A DNA stretch of 44,612 nt from an uncultured Bacteroidota bacterium. Its GTDB lineage: Bacteria; Bacteroidota; Bacteroidia; Chitinophagales; Chitinophagaceae. This document shows, piece after piece, positions 26,014 to 35,786 of this stretch (its first letter is position 1; every line of letters begins with the position of its first letter). Where the stretch lies: assembly GCA_903882805.1 (NCBI GenBank), contig CAIRYK010000021.1:1-44612 (forward strand), read 5' to 3'. Under the pieces are notes generated by a model. The model made no database searches and was not told the DNA's origin. It was given only the letters and a program-made list of their open reading frames with translations. The position numbers and the translations under genes were made by a program.

Positions 26014-27288
26014 ATGAACAAATCAGTTGCTTTTCATACTCTTGGTTGCAAGCTCAATTATTCCGAGACATCTACGCTTAGCCGCACGCTTGAGGCCGAA
26101 GGTTTTGTAAAAAAAGAGTTTGACGAAGCTGCCGATGTTTATGTAATTAACACCTGTTCGGTTACCGAAAACGCAGATAAGGAATGTCGAATGCTGGTGC
26201 GCCGTATACAAAAGCGAGCGCCCGAAGCTATGGTAGTGATAACCGGCTGCTATGCGCAGCTGAAACCCGAAGCTATAGCTAACATAGAAGGGGTAGACCT
26301 GGTGCTGGGCGCAGCAGAAAAATTCAACCTTGCCCGCCACTTAAGCGAACTGACTAAGAGCGAGAACAGCAAAGCCAAAATATGCTCTTGCGATATTGAG
26401 GACGTGGTGGGCTTCAACAGTTCGTTTTCGCTCAACGACCGCACACGTGCATTTTTGAAAGTGCAGGATGGATGTGATTATAATTGCAGTTTTTGCACCA
26501 TACCGCTGGCGCGCGGCCATAGCCGTAGCGATAGTATAGAAGGTGTGCTGAACAATATGCGTGAACTGGCGGCTGCCGGCATAAAAGAAATAGTGCTAAC
26601 GGGCATCAATCTGGGCGATTTTGGCAAAGGCTACGATGGCGGCAAAACCAAGGAGACTACATTTTTTGATTTGGTGCAGGAAATGGACAAAGTAGAGGGC
26701 ATAGACCGAATTCGCATATCGTCTATTGAGCCTAACCTGCTTACCAACGAGATTATAGATTTTGTAGCCGGAAGCGCTCGCTTTATGCCGCACTTTCATA
26801 TACCCCTACAGAGCGGCAGCAACCACATACTGGCCGCTATGCGCCGCCGCTACAGAAAAGAGCTCTATGCCGATAGGATACAACGCATAAAAGAAGTAAT
26901 GCCGCATTGCTGTATAGGAGCCGATGTGATAGTGGGCTTTCCGGGCGAAACCGACGAGCATTTTAAAGAAACCTTCGATTTCCTGCATGAACTCGAAATA
27001 TCTTATTTGCACGTGTTCACCTACTCCGAACGCCCCAATACGCTTGCTGCCGAGCTGAAACCCATAGTGCCTGTGCATGTGCGCAACGAGCGCAATAAAG
27101 CCCTGCGCAACCTATCTTACCAAAAAATGCAATACTTCACCAACACTTACACGGGTACGCGCCGCAAAGTGCTGTTTGAAAAAGCCCAAACCAACAACCT
27201 GATGGAGGGCTATACCGATAACTACATTAAAGTGCAAACACCTTATCGTAAGGAGTGGGCAAATACGATTATGGAGTGGGACTTGTAA
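26014..27288 (+). CDS. mtaB: tRNA t6A37 methylthiotransferase (MtaB)
   Basis: A 424-residue radical SAM enzyme of the MiaB/MtaB family that adds a methylthio group to N6-threonylcarbamoyladenosine-37 of tRNA. The N-terminal UPF0004 domain has Cys12 (TLGCKLNYSE), Cys48 (VINTCSVT) and Cys79 (ITGCYAQ) for one iron-sulfur cluster. The radical SAM triad is Cys154-Cys158-Cys161 (GCDYNCSFCTIPLARG). A short TRAM-like end follows VLFEKAQ. The LNYSE and KLNY-type N-terminus favours MtaB over MiaB/RimO. An ATG three codons upstream (26005) is possible. Single gene; no partner nearby. Confidence 0.92.
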   Translation: MNKSVAFHTLGCKLNYSETSTLSRTLEAEGFVKKEFDEAADVYVINTCSVTENADKECRMLVRRIQKRAPEAMVVITGCYAQLKPEAIANIEGVDLVLGAAEKFNLARHLSELTKSENSKAKICSCDIEDVVGFNSSFSLNDRTRAFLKVQDGCDYNCSFCTIPLARGHSRSDSIEGVLNNMRELAAAGIKEIVLTGINLGDFGKGYDGGKTKETTFFDLVQEMDKVEGIDRIRISSIEPNLLTNEIIDFVAGSARFMPHFHIPLQSGSNHILAAMRRRYRKELYADRIQRIKEVMPHCCIGADVIVGFPGETDEHFKETFDFLHELEISYLHVFTYSERPNTLAAELKPIVPVHVRNERNKALRNLSYQKMQYFTNTYTGTRRKVLFEKAQTNNLMEGYTDNYIKVQTPYRKEWANTIMEWDL

Positions 27289-27480
27289 TGCAATAGTAGA
27301 TGCAAGGCAATGAAGATTGAAGCCACCGCCAAGTTTATTGCAAAATAAATAGCTAAACATTTCCATGCAATTAATGTAGTATATGAGGTTGCGGTTGCAA
27401 TTATTGTTGAATGTTCCGTATATTCATAGTGCAGCTGGATGCATGATGTTCATTTTTAACTGTTCAATAAATTTTTTGGT

Positions 27481-28575
27481 ATGTGCAGATTGTCAATTTT
27501 GTTGATGATGTTATTGTCTATTTCATTTTTGTCGTCAGGTCAATCTGTAACATATGTTGAACGTACAAAAAAAGAAGTCAGGCGTTATAATGTACTCCAA
27601 TCACAGCCATTGATTATTGATAACAAATTTGGCGATGTAGATATTTCGACCTGGAATAAAAATGAAATACTAATTGAAGTAATAATGACTGGTAGATCCC
27701 CGATTGCCGAACAAGCTCAAAGAATTTTGGGTTTGTTGGCTTTTGAAGAGGATAATAATGCAGGTATTGGTAATGTGATTGCTATAAAAACTATTGTAAA
27801 AAATGAAGGGCCTTTAGGAAATGGTATCTCTTGGCTTGATGATAGTCCAACTAAAAAATATGAAGCCGAGGTGAGTTATAACATTCAAATACCTGAAAAC
27901 ACACCACTTGAAGTTATAAACAGTTTTGGTAACGTATCGATACACAATACTTACAAAGGAAAGTTGTGGCTGGATCTATATGGTGGAGAATTTAAGGCCG
28001 ATAGCTTAATACGTCAACCAAAAACTATTACTATTGGGAAGAGTAAACATCCAAACCATATAAACTATATAGAGAAAGGTAAGATAATTGCCGCCGAGGG
28101 TTATGGCACACTTGAAGTAGATAAAGCCGGCGACTTAGAAGTTGTAGGCTTTGACACGCTGAAGTGTAAGCGTGTAGATCATTTATTTGCGAATCGAAAT
28201 GGAGGTTTGCTGATGGTAGATACTGTCGAAAGTATAGATGGGACGATTGCTAATGCGAGTGTAGATATAGGGAGTTTAACAAAAAATGCACATCTTACAT
28301 TCAATAATTCGCATAGTGTAAATATTGGTAGCCTTGGAAGTAAAGATATGGGCTTATTTTTTATTACATCTTCAAACGGTAATTTTAACCTCCATCTCAA
28401 TGAGCGTTCTGATTTAGACTTGGATATGGTACTAACTAATGTCAAGTTCACAGCCGCAAAATCATTTATGGAAGGTATGAAACGCATTGATGATCGCAGG
28501 ATTAGTTTCACTCAGGGTAGCGGGGTAGTTAAAGTATACCTTCGAAGCTCGAACGGGCAGTTGAATGTACATTAG
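27481..28575 (+). CDS. putative exported head-GIN/DUF4097-type protein
   Basis: A 364-residue protein with a signal peptide (residues 1-21, SFLSSGQ). The mature part reads as a beta-helix-like series of short strands with repeated I/V-x-N-x-F-G-D/N-V turns: LIIDNKFGDVDISTWNK (about 44-60), then EVINSFGNVSIHNTY and LTFNNSHSVNIGSLG. This pattern is that of DUF4097 and 'head GIN' putative adhesin domains. It ends in a strand with VKVYLRSSNGQLNV. Exported to the periplasm or surface; the function is not established. No T9SS tail is visible. Confidence 0.8.
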   Translation: MCRLSILLMMLLSISFLSSGQSVTYVERTKKEVRRYNVLQSQPLIIDNKFGDVDISTWNKNEILIEVIMTGRSPIAEQAQRILGLLAFEEDNNAGIGNVIAIKTIVKNEGPLGNGISWLDDSPTKKYEAEVSYNIQIPENTPLEVINSFGNVSIHNTYKGKLWLDLYGGEFKADSLIRQPKTITIGKSKHPNHINYIEKGKIIAAEGYGTLEVDKAGDLEVVGFDTLKCKRVDHLFANRNGGLLMVDTVESIDGTIANASVDIGSLTKNAHLTFNNSHSVNIGSLGSKDMGLFFITSSNGNFNLHLNERSDLDLDMVLTNVKFTAAKSFMEGMKRIDDRRISFTQGSGVVKVYLRSSNGQLNVH

Positions 28576-28967
28576 ATGTGTTCATGTGCAGTAATTTTTA
28601 AGCTATCCTCTCCAGAATTTCCCGGAGAATAGTTCCTCAGTACTTTAGGCTGCGCATGTAGGATTACATTGATTTTGTCTGTTACATTGGGACAATAATA
28701 ATAGGAGTCTGATCTGATCGTTACACCACACATTTAGTTTTATTAAGGTAATTGGGGCGCTTGCCAATTTGCGTGGTTTGTCATGCTTTTGTTACTGTTT
28801 GAAATAATTGTTCAAATTCACCTCACCTTTTTAAAGTCGGATATGTCTTCCATGCACACAGACTGTGAAATTGCAATTGGTAACTATTGAAACTGTTACT
28901 AAATTGCAAAAAAATTGTTTATTGTACGTTTAATTTAACTTTTAAAAATAAAACAAAAAAATTACTT
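28576..28967. other. intergenic region before the beta-helix gene
   Basis: A 392-bp AT-rich region. It contains a weak small open frame on the minus strand (28572-28733, 53 codons) and an A-rich leader directly upstream of the beta-helix gene. No clear promoter or terminator was found. Confidence 0.5.
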
Positions 28968-30701
28968 ATGAATTTACCTGCAAAGGCCTTATGTACTTTT
29001 ATTACAGCCACTATTATTGGCTTTCAATCCAGCGCGGCTATTATATACGTTAAAATTGGCGGTACCGGCGGGGGGACTTCCTGGGCCGACGCAAAAGGAA
29101 CCATTCAGTCGGCATTGACTGCGGCTGCCAGTGGAGACCAGATTTGGATAGCTGAAGGAACGTATTATCCTACTACCGATACCGACCGCACTGCAACGTT
29201 TAACCTAAAGAACGGTGTGGCTGTTTATGGTGGTTTTTCAGGTTCAGAAACAGCGCTTAGCGCTCGCGATAGCACAGGTAGAACACATACCACGATTCTA
29301 AGTGGAGAAATACAACACGATGGTATCCTAAACAACAACAGTTACCATGTAGTATTTTCAAATGTGGACGGTAGTTCCATGCTAAATAGTGTTACCATAG
29401 AAAGAGGTTGTGCCAACCATACTGGCGGTATCGTGAATTACGTATCTGGAGGCGCTATACTCAATATTGCTGCCAATCCGACTTTTGCCAACCTAATTAT
29501 TAGAGATTGTTATGGGGACAGCGGTGGGGGAATTGCCAATTATAATGGTAGCCCAATTATTACACGATGTTCCTTTATTAATGATACTGGCGGCTTTGGC
29601 GGCGGTATGTACAATGATGGCGGCGGAACTTCATTTACAGGTACAATAGCTTATTCTACCGATAAATCACCAATTTTTACCAACGACTCCTTTGCAAATT
29701 GTAAGTCAGGTTTTGGGGGTGGTCTATTTATTGGTAGGGGGATAATCTCTAAATTAGATAAAGTTGTTTTCTTCAACAACTATGCGGATAGCTATGGTGG
29801 CGGTTTGGGCTGCGACGATTGCACTACCTATATGACGCATGTGAAATTCATTAAGAATGATGTGCGCGACACATCTGGTCCTGTTTATGGTAAAGGCGGC
29901 GGTATGTTTTGCGATGGCACAGGTCCATATCCATGCGAGCTTTACGATGTGTTGTTTGCCAACAATCATGGCGGTCTTGGAGCCGCTATGTGCTTCTGGT
30001 ATGGCGGTACTTATGGGCCAATACTCACTAATGTAACTTTTAGTGGCAACAATACAGTGCCTTACCCATTTCTAATAGGTGCGGCCGGTCAAGGAAATGT
30101 ACTATTTACAATGGGTGGAACGGCAAGGCTAAGGAACTGTATCATAGACTCTGTTGCTAACGGCAACAAATATTTTGGAGGACCTGCCAACCAATACATG
30201 GTTACCAACTGCTCATTACCTGGAGCATTTCCTGCAGGCGTGATAGATAGTGGCGGTAATTTAATGCGCGTAGATCCGATGTTTATAGATACAGCCACCG
30301 GCAACTATCGGCTGCAAAACACGAGCGCATGTATAAACAACGGAAGGAACAGTTTTGCTTACGAACCTACCGACATGGATGGCAATACTCGCATAGCAGA
30401 AGCTACAATTGATATGGGCGCTTACGAACACCAACCACTGCCTACTACTATACAATTTGCTCACCAACAGTCTGTGGTAGTATATCCCAATCCCACAACC
30501 GATGAGCTAAATATTACTGGAGTAATGTTGGGCGGAGCCACATACAGGATGCTCGATATTACCGGCAGCGCCTTGATAGTAGGGGCTTTGCAAGGAACAA
30601 CAAATACTATATCAACCCAAAGCTTGTCGCATGGCTTTTATTTACTGGAGCTAACTATGAAAAGTGGTGAAAAGAATATCGTGAAAGTGCTAAAAAACTA
30701 A
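28968..30701 (+). CDS. T9SS-exported right-handed beta-helix protein
   Basis: A 577-residue surface protein. The signal peptide is about residues 1-24. It starts with IIYVKIGGTGGGTSWADAKG, the common opening of pectate-lyase-like choice-of-anchor/Omp beta-helix proteins. Parallel beta-helix coils cover about 25-480 with Gly-rich turns such as GGGIANYNGSPIITRCSF, GGFGGGMYNDGGG and AMCFWYGGTYGP. The last about 80 residues from VVVYPNPTTDELNI are a type A T9SS sorting domain. The start at 28968 restores a normal signal peptide; the upstream in-frame extension does not. It may be an adhesin or glycan-binding protein; no catalytic residues are identifiable. Confidence 0.87.
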   Translation: MNLPAKALCTFITATIIGFQSSAAIIYVKIGGTGGGTSWADAKGTIQSALTAAASGDQIWIAEGTYYPTTDTDRTATFNLKNGVAVYGGFSGSETALSARDSTGRTHTTILSGEIQHDGILNNNSYHVVFSNVDGSSMLNSVTIERGCANHTGGIVNYVSGGAILNIAANPTFANLIIRDCYGDSGGGIANYNGSPIITRCSFINDTGGFGGGMYNDGGGTSFTGTIAYSTDKSPIFTNDSFANCKSGFGGGLFIGRGIISKLDKVVFFNNYADSYGGGLGCDDCTTYMTHVKFIKNDVRDTSGPVYGKGGGMFCDGTGPYPCELYDVLFANNHGGLGAAMCFWYGGTYGPILTNVTFSGNNTVPYPFLIGAAGQGNVLFTMGGTARLRNCIIDSVANGNKYFGGPANQYMVTNCSLPGAFPAGVIDSGGNLMRVDPMFIDTATGNYRLQNTSACINNGRNSFAYEPTDMDGNTRIAEATIDMGAYEHQPLPTTIQFAHQQSVVVYPNPTTDELNITGVMLGGATYRMLDITGSALIVGALQGTTNTISTQSLSHGFYLLELTMKSGEKNIVKVLKN

Positions 30702-30860
30702 GTCTGAGTATATGATATCTAAATTGGTGAATGACAGCAATGGTATTCAAGTAATAAAATTTTAGCGACAGAATTGATATTTTAGTAGTATGATGAATTT
30801 TGTTGTTTGTTCCAAACTAACGACGTCTGCTAATACCGAGCGCATTCGTTTGCCATTTGT

Positions 30861-30904
30861 AATACGAAAGGGTACAAAACCGCAGTTTTGTACCCTTTCG
30901 TATT
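30861..30904. terminator. perfect 20-bp-arm hairpin between convergent genes
   Basis: The arms (30861-30880 and 30885-30904) are perfect complements separated by CGCA. The left arm reads AATACGAAAGGGTACAAAAC. It lies between the convergent beta-helix and prolyl oligopeptidase genes, so a bidirectional terminator is the simplest reading, although there is no pronounced T run on either side. Confidence 0.75.
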
Positions 30905-30922
30905 TATTTATACTGACTAATA

Positions 30923-33043
30923 CTATCTGTGTTTGAAGTCTACCCCCATATTCCATAGCAAGAACGCCCATTTGTCGGCTTGCTCTGCTATTATCATATC
31001 GGTGGGTTTACCGGCGCCGTGGCCGGCTTTTGTTTCTATACGTATCAATGTTGGATTTTTGCATGTTTGAGCTTCTTGCAGCGCTGCGGCAAACTTGAAG
31101 GAGTGCGCAGGTACTACGCGGTCGTCGTGGTCGCCGGTAGTAACCAGTGTGGCCGGGTAGCAGGTTTTGCGGGTGTTGTGCACAGGGCTATAACCCAGCA
31201 GGTAGTCCAGCATTTCTTTGCTGTCTTGTGCTGTGCCATAGTCGTATGCCCAGCCGGCGCCGGCTGTAAACTGATTGTAGCGCAGCATATCGAGTACGCC
31301 AACAGCAGGAAAACAAACCTTAAACAAATCGGGGCGTTGTGTAAGGCACGCGCCCACCAACAATCCTCCGTTCGATCCGCCCGAAATAGCCAGGTAGTCT
31401 TTTGAAGTGAATTTTTCTTTTATCAGGTATTCTGCTGCAGCAATAAAGTCGTTAAACACATTTTGCTTCTGCATTTTTATCCCGGCATTGTGCCATTTGT
31501 CGCCGTATTCGCCGCCGCCGCGCAGGTTGGCCACTGCGTATATACCGCCGTTTTCCATAAATACCAGGTTGCTGACGCTAAACGATGGTGTAAGGCTAAT
31601 ATTGAAACCACCATAGCCATAGAGCATCACAGGGTTCTTGCCGTTCATCGTCATGCCTTTTTTGTAAGTAAGTATCATGGGTACTTTGGTGCCGTCTTTC
31701 GATGTGTAAAACACCTGCTTACTTTCGTATTGCTTAGGGTCAAACTTCACGCCCGAAGCCTTGTATATTTCCGAAGACCCGGTTTTTATATCATACTTGA
31801 ATATAGTGGATGGATACACATACGATGCATAGGTGTAGTAGGTTTCCGTTTCCTTGGTTTTTCCACCAAAGCCGCCGGCTGTGCCCAATCCGGGTAGCGC
31901 TATGGCTTTTTCTTTCTTACCGTCCAGGCTGTATTGGTATACCTTCGATACCGCATCTTCGAGGTACTGTGCAAAAAAATTGCCGCCGCAAGTCGAAATG
32001 TTGAGCGGGAATTTGGTTTCCGGTATTAGGTCTTTCCAGTTTTCTTTTGTTGGGTTGTTAGCATCTGTTACCACCAGTTTACGGTTTGGCGCGCCTTGGT
32101 TGGTTTCAATATATAGCTTACCGTTTTGGGTGTATACTATGTTTTGTTCGTTTTCAAAGCCCGTTACTATCGGCACAATAGGAGCTCCCTGTTTGCTGAG
32201 GTCTTGTATATATAGCTCGTTTCCATAGGTGGCGTTAGCTGCGGTAATTACCAGGTATTTTTCGTCTTCAGTTACGCCGCCGCCTATATATCTGCGTGGT
32301 GTTTCAGCTCCGCCAAAAATAAGCTGGTCTTCGTTTTGCGGCGCGCCTATGCGGTGAAAATACAACTTATGAATCTGAGTTTGTTCAGATAGTTCAGAGC
32401 CTTTAGGCTTGTCGTAGCTGCTATAGTAAAAGCCTTCGTTACCTCGCCATGATGTGCCGCTGAATTTTACATCTCTTAGCGTATCATCTACTTTTTGGCC
32501 AGTTTTAGTATCTATCACTATCACCTTGCGCCAGTCGCTACCGCCCTCGCTTATCTGAAACGCCGCCAGCGATCCATCTTTAGTAAAATCGATACCCTGC
32601 AGTGAAGTAGTGCCGTCGGCAGAAAACTTGTTGGGGTCTAAAAACACTTCGGGTTCGGCGTTGCCACGCTGGCGATACAGTATACTTTGATTTTGCAAGC
32701 CGTCGTTTTTATAGAAGTAGGTATAGTCTCCTTCCTTAAACGGCGCCGAATATTTGGTATAGTTCCACAGTTCGGTGAGGCGTTTTTTTATTGCCTCTCT
32801 AAATGGTATTTGAGCGAGGTAGTTGCCAGTTACTTTGTTTTGTTCTGTCACCCAGCTTTTGGTTTCTTCGCTACGGTCGTCTTCCAGCCACCTATAGGGG
32901 TCATTTACTTTTTTGCCAAAGTACTCATCGGTTTGAACAACTTTTTTTGTTTGTGGGTAATTGCCGGTGAAATCTGTTTTATGTTGGGCCTGTGCCATTA
33001 TATTCATCATTAATATAGAAGTGCAGAGCGTTATCGCTTTCAT
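30923..33043 (-). CDS. prolyl oligopeptidase (S9A), exported
   Basis: A 706-residue serine peptidase cutting after Pro in short peptides. A signal peptide (1-20, MMNIMAQAQ) predicts export. The N-terminal segment YPQTKKVVQTDEYFGKKVND and a seven-bladed propeller-like region (about 80-440) cover the active site. The hydrolase domain has the catalytic Ser557 (SGGSNGGLL), Asp640/641 (GDHDDRVVPAHSF) and His675 (AGHGAGKPT), all present. Length is normal for the family. It is monocistronic. Confidence 0.95.
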   Translation of the reverse strand: MKAITLCTSILMMNIMAQAQHKTDFTGNYPQTKKVVQTDEYFGKKVNDPYRWLEDDRSEETKSWVTEQNKVTGNYLAQIPFREAIKKRLTELWNYTKYSAPFKEGDYTYFYKNDGLQNQSILYRQRGNAEPEVFLDPNKFSADGTTSLQGIDFTKDGSLAAFQISEGGSDWRKVIVIDTKTGQKVDDTLRDVKFSGTSWRGNEGFYYSSYDKPKGSELSEQTQIHKLYFHRIGAPQNEDQLIFGGAETPRRYIGGGVTEDEKYLVITAANATYGNELYIQDLSKQGAPIVPIVTGFENEQNIVYTQNGKLYIETNQGAPNRKLVVTDANNPTKENWKDLIPETKFPLNISTCGGNFFAQYLEDAVSKVYQYSLDGKKEKAIALPGLGTAGGFGGKTKETETYYTYASYVYPSTIFKYDIKTGSSEIYKASGVKFDPKQYESKQVFYTSKDGTKVPMILTYKKGMTMNGKNPVMLYGYGGFNISLTPSFSVSNLVFMENGGIYAVANLRGGGEYGDKWHNAGIKMQKQNVFNDFIAAAEYLIKEKFTSKDYLAISGGSNGGLLVGACLTQRPDLFKVCFPAVGVLDMLRYNQFTAGAGWAYDYGTAQDSKEMLDYLLGYSPVHNTRKTCYPATLVTTGDHDDRVVPAHSFKFAAALQEAQTCKNPTLIRIETKAGHGAGKPTDMIIAEQADKWAFLLWNMGVDFKHR

Positions 33044-33319
33044 TTATCGTTATTTGATTTTGCTGTTATTAATCGGAGCAAAGTAAATATATTTTGGGCA
33101 TAATACCCTCCCTTACCGGCTGGCTTCCACTCAATCGCTCGCGTAATATGCTTGAATCTGTCATTTTTGACTGTTTTTATAGCTGTATCAATTAGTATTT
33201 TGTCAAAATGACATATTTTGCTTTTAAAATCGGCCATAATGGCCGAAATAGTGCGTTGGCATTTTGTTTGTAATATACTCTGCAAACCAAACAATTTAAA
33301 AACTTAAAAACTAATAGCT

Positions 33320-33754
33320 ATGTACAACAGAAGATTTGGCCTTGCGCCCCGTACCCTTGGTGGATTTTTTGAAGATGTAATGCAGAGCGGTCTTAGCCAT
33401 CTGGCCGATGAAGCAGTTACATTCTCAGTACCTGTAAACATACAGGAAACCGAAAAAAGCTACGAATTGCATGTGGTAGCTCCCGGATTGAAAAAAGAAG
33501 ATTTCAAGATTAATCTGGAAAGAAACTTGCTAACCCTCTCATTTGAGAAAGCAGAAGAGAAAAAAGAAGAACAGCCCGAAGGCAAATGGTTGAGGACAGA
33601 ATACCGCAGCAGATCGTTCAAAAGGGCGTTTACCCTCAATGAAAAAGTAGACAGCGCGAAGATTGCTGCTAAGTATGCCGATGGTATACTGTATGTTACC
33701 CTGCCCAAAAAAGAACAACCAGAACCAGCAACTCTGGAAATATCAGTGAACTAA
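33320..33754 (+). CDS. Hsp20 small heat-shock protein
   Basis: A 144-residue alpha-crystallin-domain chaperone that holds unfolding proteins without ATP. The core runs from about residue 35 to 140, including VPVNIQETEKSYELHVVAPG, RNLLTLSFEKAEE, YRSRSFKRAFTLNEKVD and ADGILYVTLPKKE, the classic ILYVTLPK strand. The short N-terminal arm MYNRRFGLAPRTLGGFFED is typical of Bacteroidota Hsp20. Single gene with its own strong terminator. Confidence 0.94.
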   Translation: MYNRRFGLAPRTLGGFFEDVMQSGLSHLADEAVTFSVPVNIQETEKSYELHVVAPGLKKEDFKINLERNLLTLSFEKAEEKKEEQPEGKWLRTEYRSRSFKRAFTLNEKVDSAKIAAKYADGILYVTLPKKEQPEPATLEISVN

Positions 33755-33818
33755 GGATGGATAGTATGAGGAAAAGGTGTGAAGAAGAGTTGAGGTGATT
33801 GATGTGATGAGTGAGTTG

Positions 33819-33852
33819 AGTGCGGCGGCAATTATGTCGCCGCACTTTTTTT
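33819..33852 (+). terminator. terminator of the Hsp20 gene
   Basis: Arms AGTGCGGCG (33819-33827) and CGCCGCACT (33838-33846) with a 10-base loop and a run of seven T. Confidence 0.9.
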
Positions 33853-33981
33853 CTCCTCCCAAAATCACCGGTAAGATGTTAAAAGCCGCGATTATGACGA
33901 AACTCATAGTTTTTCCTGAATTTTCGCTCCAACTTTGAATTTGTTAACGGAAAACACTGTTTCATTACCTTAATATTCATA

Positions 33982-35769
33982 ATGCACACATTTCATATTC
34001 CTGTACTTGGTTTAAGTTATTCTATAGATACGCCTGCAAAAGTGGCTCGTTATGGCATATCCTCGGTCGCGTCTATTATTGAAGATGGACTGGTTGAGCA
34101 GATGCGGGCTTTTCACAGTAAACAAAACGGATTTCCCTACGAGGCAATTACAACTAAAGAGCACGACTTTAGAGCAAAGCGTATAACCGCCTACCTGAAT
34201 TTACTGCAGCAAATAGTGGAAAAACAAATGGCAGAACAACGTCAAATGAACTTTGACACAGATAGCTGCCTGGATAAGTACTTTAAACTATTACCCGATA
34301 CCGACGAATTAGCTGTTGCCTATTATGATATGCTGAATATGCCACCCTGCCCTGAACGTACAAACCTGGAAAATAAACTAAAAAGCAGTATGATGCCTGG
34401 CCGCATAGATGTGAACATAATGGCCAAGGTTGATAATTTGGGTACCGACGCAAATGGCGCTCCGTTGCCGGTGGAGTATTCTGATGCTTTATCTGCATTG
34501 CGGGGCTTTGCACTCAGCAATCTCGAGTCGTCTGTTGTTTTATCGGCTGGCTACAACCCAAGATTATATAATTATATAGAGCAGTTTCCTGATTTTTTCC
34601 CTGATGCTGACGGCAACCTTAAAAAGCGGATTATTCTAAAAGTAAGCGACTATAGGTCGGCGCTGATACAAGGGAAAATTATGGCCAAGAAAGGCGTTTG
34701 GGTGTCGGAATATAGGGTAGAGTCTGGCCTTAACTGCGGCGGTCATGCCTTTGCTACCGATGGACTACTGCTTGGGCCAATACTTGAGGAGTTTAAGCAA
34801 AAACGCGCAACGCTTACTGCGGAGTTATTGCCGCTCTGTAATGCCGCGCTTGCAGCAAAAGGCATGCATGAGTTTGTAACCGCACCGGAGTTGAAAATTA
34901 CCGCTCAGGGCGGTATAGGCACAGCCCGAGAAGATGAGTTTCTGCGCGAGTATTACGAACTGGACGGCACGGGGTGGGGCAGTCCCTTTTTGTTGGCGCC
35001 CGAAGTGACCAATGTGGATAACAACACACTGTACCAACTATCGGTGGCTAGAAAAGAGGACTACTACTTGAGCGGAGCTTCTCCGCTGGGCGTGCCTTTC
35101 AACAATTTTAGAAAAAGCACATCGGAGCAACAGAGGCTGGCAAGGGTTGAGAAAGGCCGCCCCGGTAGTCCATGCTATAAAAAGTTTCTGGCCACAGATA
35201 CTGAATTTACAGATCATGCTATTTGCACAGCATCCCGGCAATATCAGGATTTGAAAATTAAACAGATCAAAGAAAAAGAACTTCCTGAGCAGGAGTTGAA
35301 CGAACAAATAAAGGCCATAACCGAAAAGGATTGCCTTTGCGAGGGGCTTAGCGCTGCCGTATTGCTCAAAGACGGATTGAAAATAGACCATAAACTGGAC
35401 GCTGTAACCATATGTCCGGGGCCGAATCTGGCATATTTCTCTGGCGTATTTTCACTACATGAAATGGTAGACCACATATACGGTCGTCTCAATTTGCTCA
35501 ATTCGTTACCGCGGCCCAACATGTTTGTAAACGAAGCTGAATTGTATATCGACTATCTTAAGAAAATAGTTGGCAAAGGAATAGAAGGCGTAAGCGCCAA
35601 ACAAAATAAGTACCTCGCCAACTTTAGAGCAAATTTGCTAAAGGGAATAGAATACTACAAAACATTGGCCCCCGAATTGAAAAGGGAGACGGTACAATAT
35701 CTGGAAACACTGAATAACCAATTGAATGCACAATATGAGGCATTGACCAATATGTACATTCCTCAATAA
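33982..35769 (+). CDS. probable flavin TIM-barrel protein of unknown function
   Basis: A 595-residue cytoplasmic protein without a signal. I do not recognise a named family with certainty. It opens with IPVLGLSYSIDTPAKVARYG (6-25). YRVESGLNCGGHAFATDG (244-261) and, after a strand, KITAQGGIGTAREDEFL (305-321) followed by WGSPFLLAPEVT resemble the FMN phosphate-binding loops of nitronate monooxygenase/FabK/GltB-type barrels. Several clustered Cys residues (C252, C398, C451, C453, C478) could form a metal or redox site. The gene is followed after 17 bp by a PLP decarboxylase, so the two act together (inference). Confidence 0.62.
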   Translation: MHTFHIPVLGLSYSIDTPAKVARYGISSVASIIEDGLVEQMRAFHSKQNGFPYEAITTKEHDFRAKRITAYLNLLQQIVEKQMAEQRQMNFDTDSCLDKYFKLLPDTDELAVAYYDMLNMPPCPERTNLENKLKSSMMPGRIDVNIMAKVDNLGTDANGAPLPVEYSDALSALRGFALSNLESSVVLSAGYNPRLYNYIEQFPDFFPDADGNLKKRIILKVSDYRSALIQGKIMAKKGVWVSEYRVESGLNCGGHAFATDGLLLGPILEEFKQKRATLTAELLPLCNAALAAKGMHEFVTAPELKITAQGGIGTAREDEFLREYYELDGTGWGSPFLLAPEVTNVDNNTLYQLSVARKEDYYLSGASPLGVPFNNFRKSTSEQQRLARVEKGRPGSPCYKKFLATDTEFTDHAICTASRQYQDLKIKQIKEKELPEQELNEQIKAITEKDCLCEGLSAAVLLKDGLKIDHKLDAVTICPGPNLAYFSGVFSLHEMVDHIYGRLNLLNSLPRPNMFVNEAELYIDYLKKIVGKGIEGVSAKQNKYLANFRANLLKGIEYYKTLAPELKRETVQYLETLNNQLNAQYEALTNMYIPQ

Positions 35770-35786
35770 TAAATGAACAGTTTTTT

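Noticed and set aside
28572-28733. 53-codon minus-strand open frame beginning MCGVTIRSDS
   Set aside because: It overlaps the stop of the preceding gene and has no RBS or homologue I can name; the composition is plausible for a fragment of an Ig-type domain but too short to support.
30980-31405. long plus-strand frames opposite the prolyl oligopeptidase
   Set aside because: They are complementary shadows of a gene with an intact catalytic triad.
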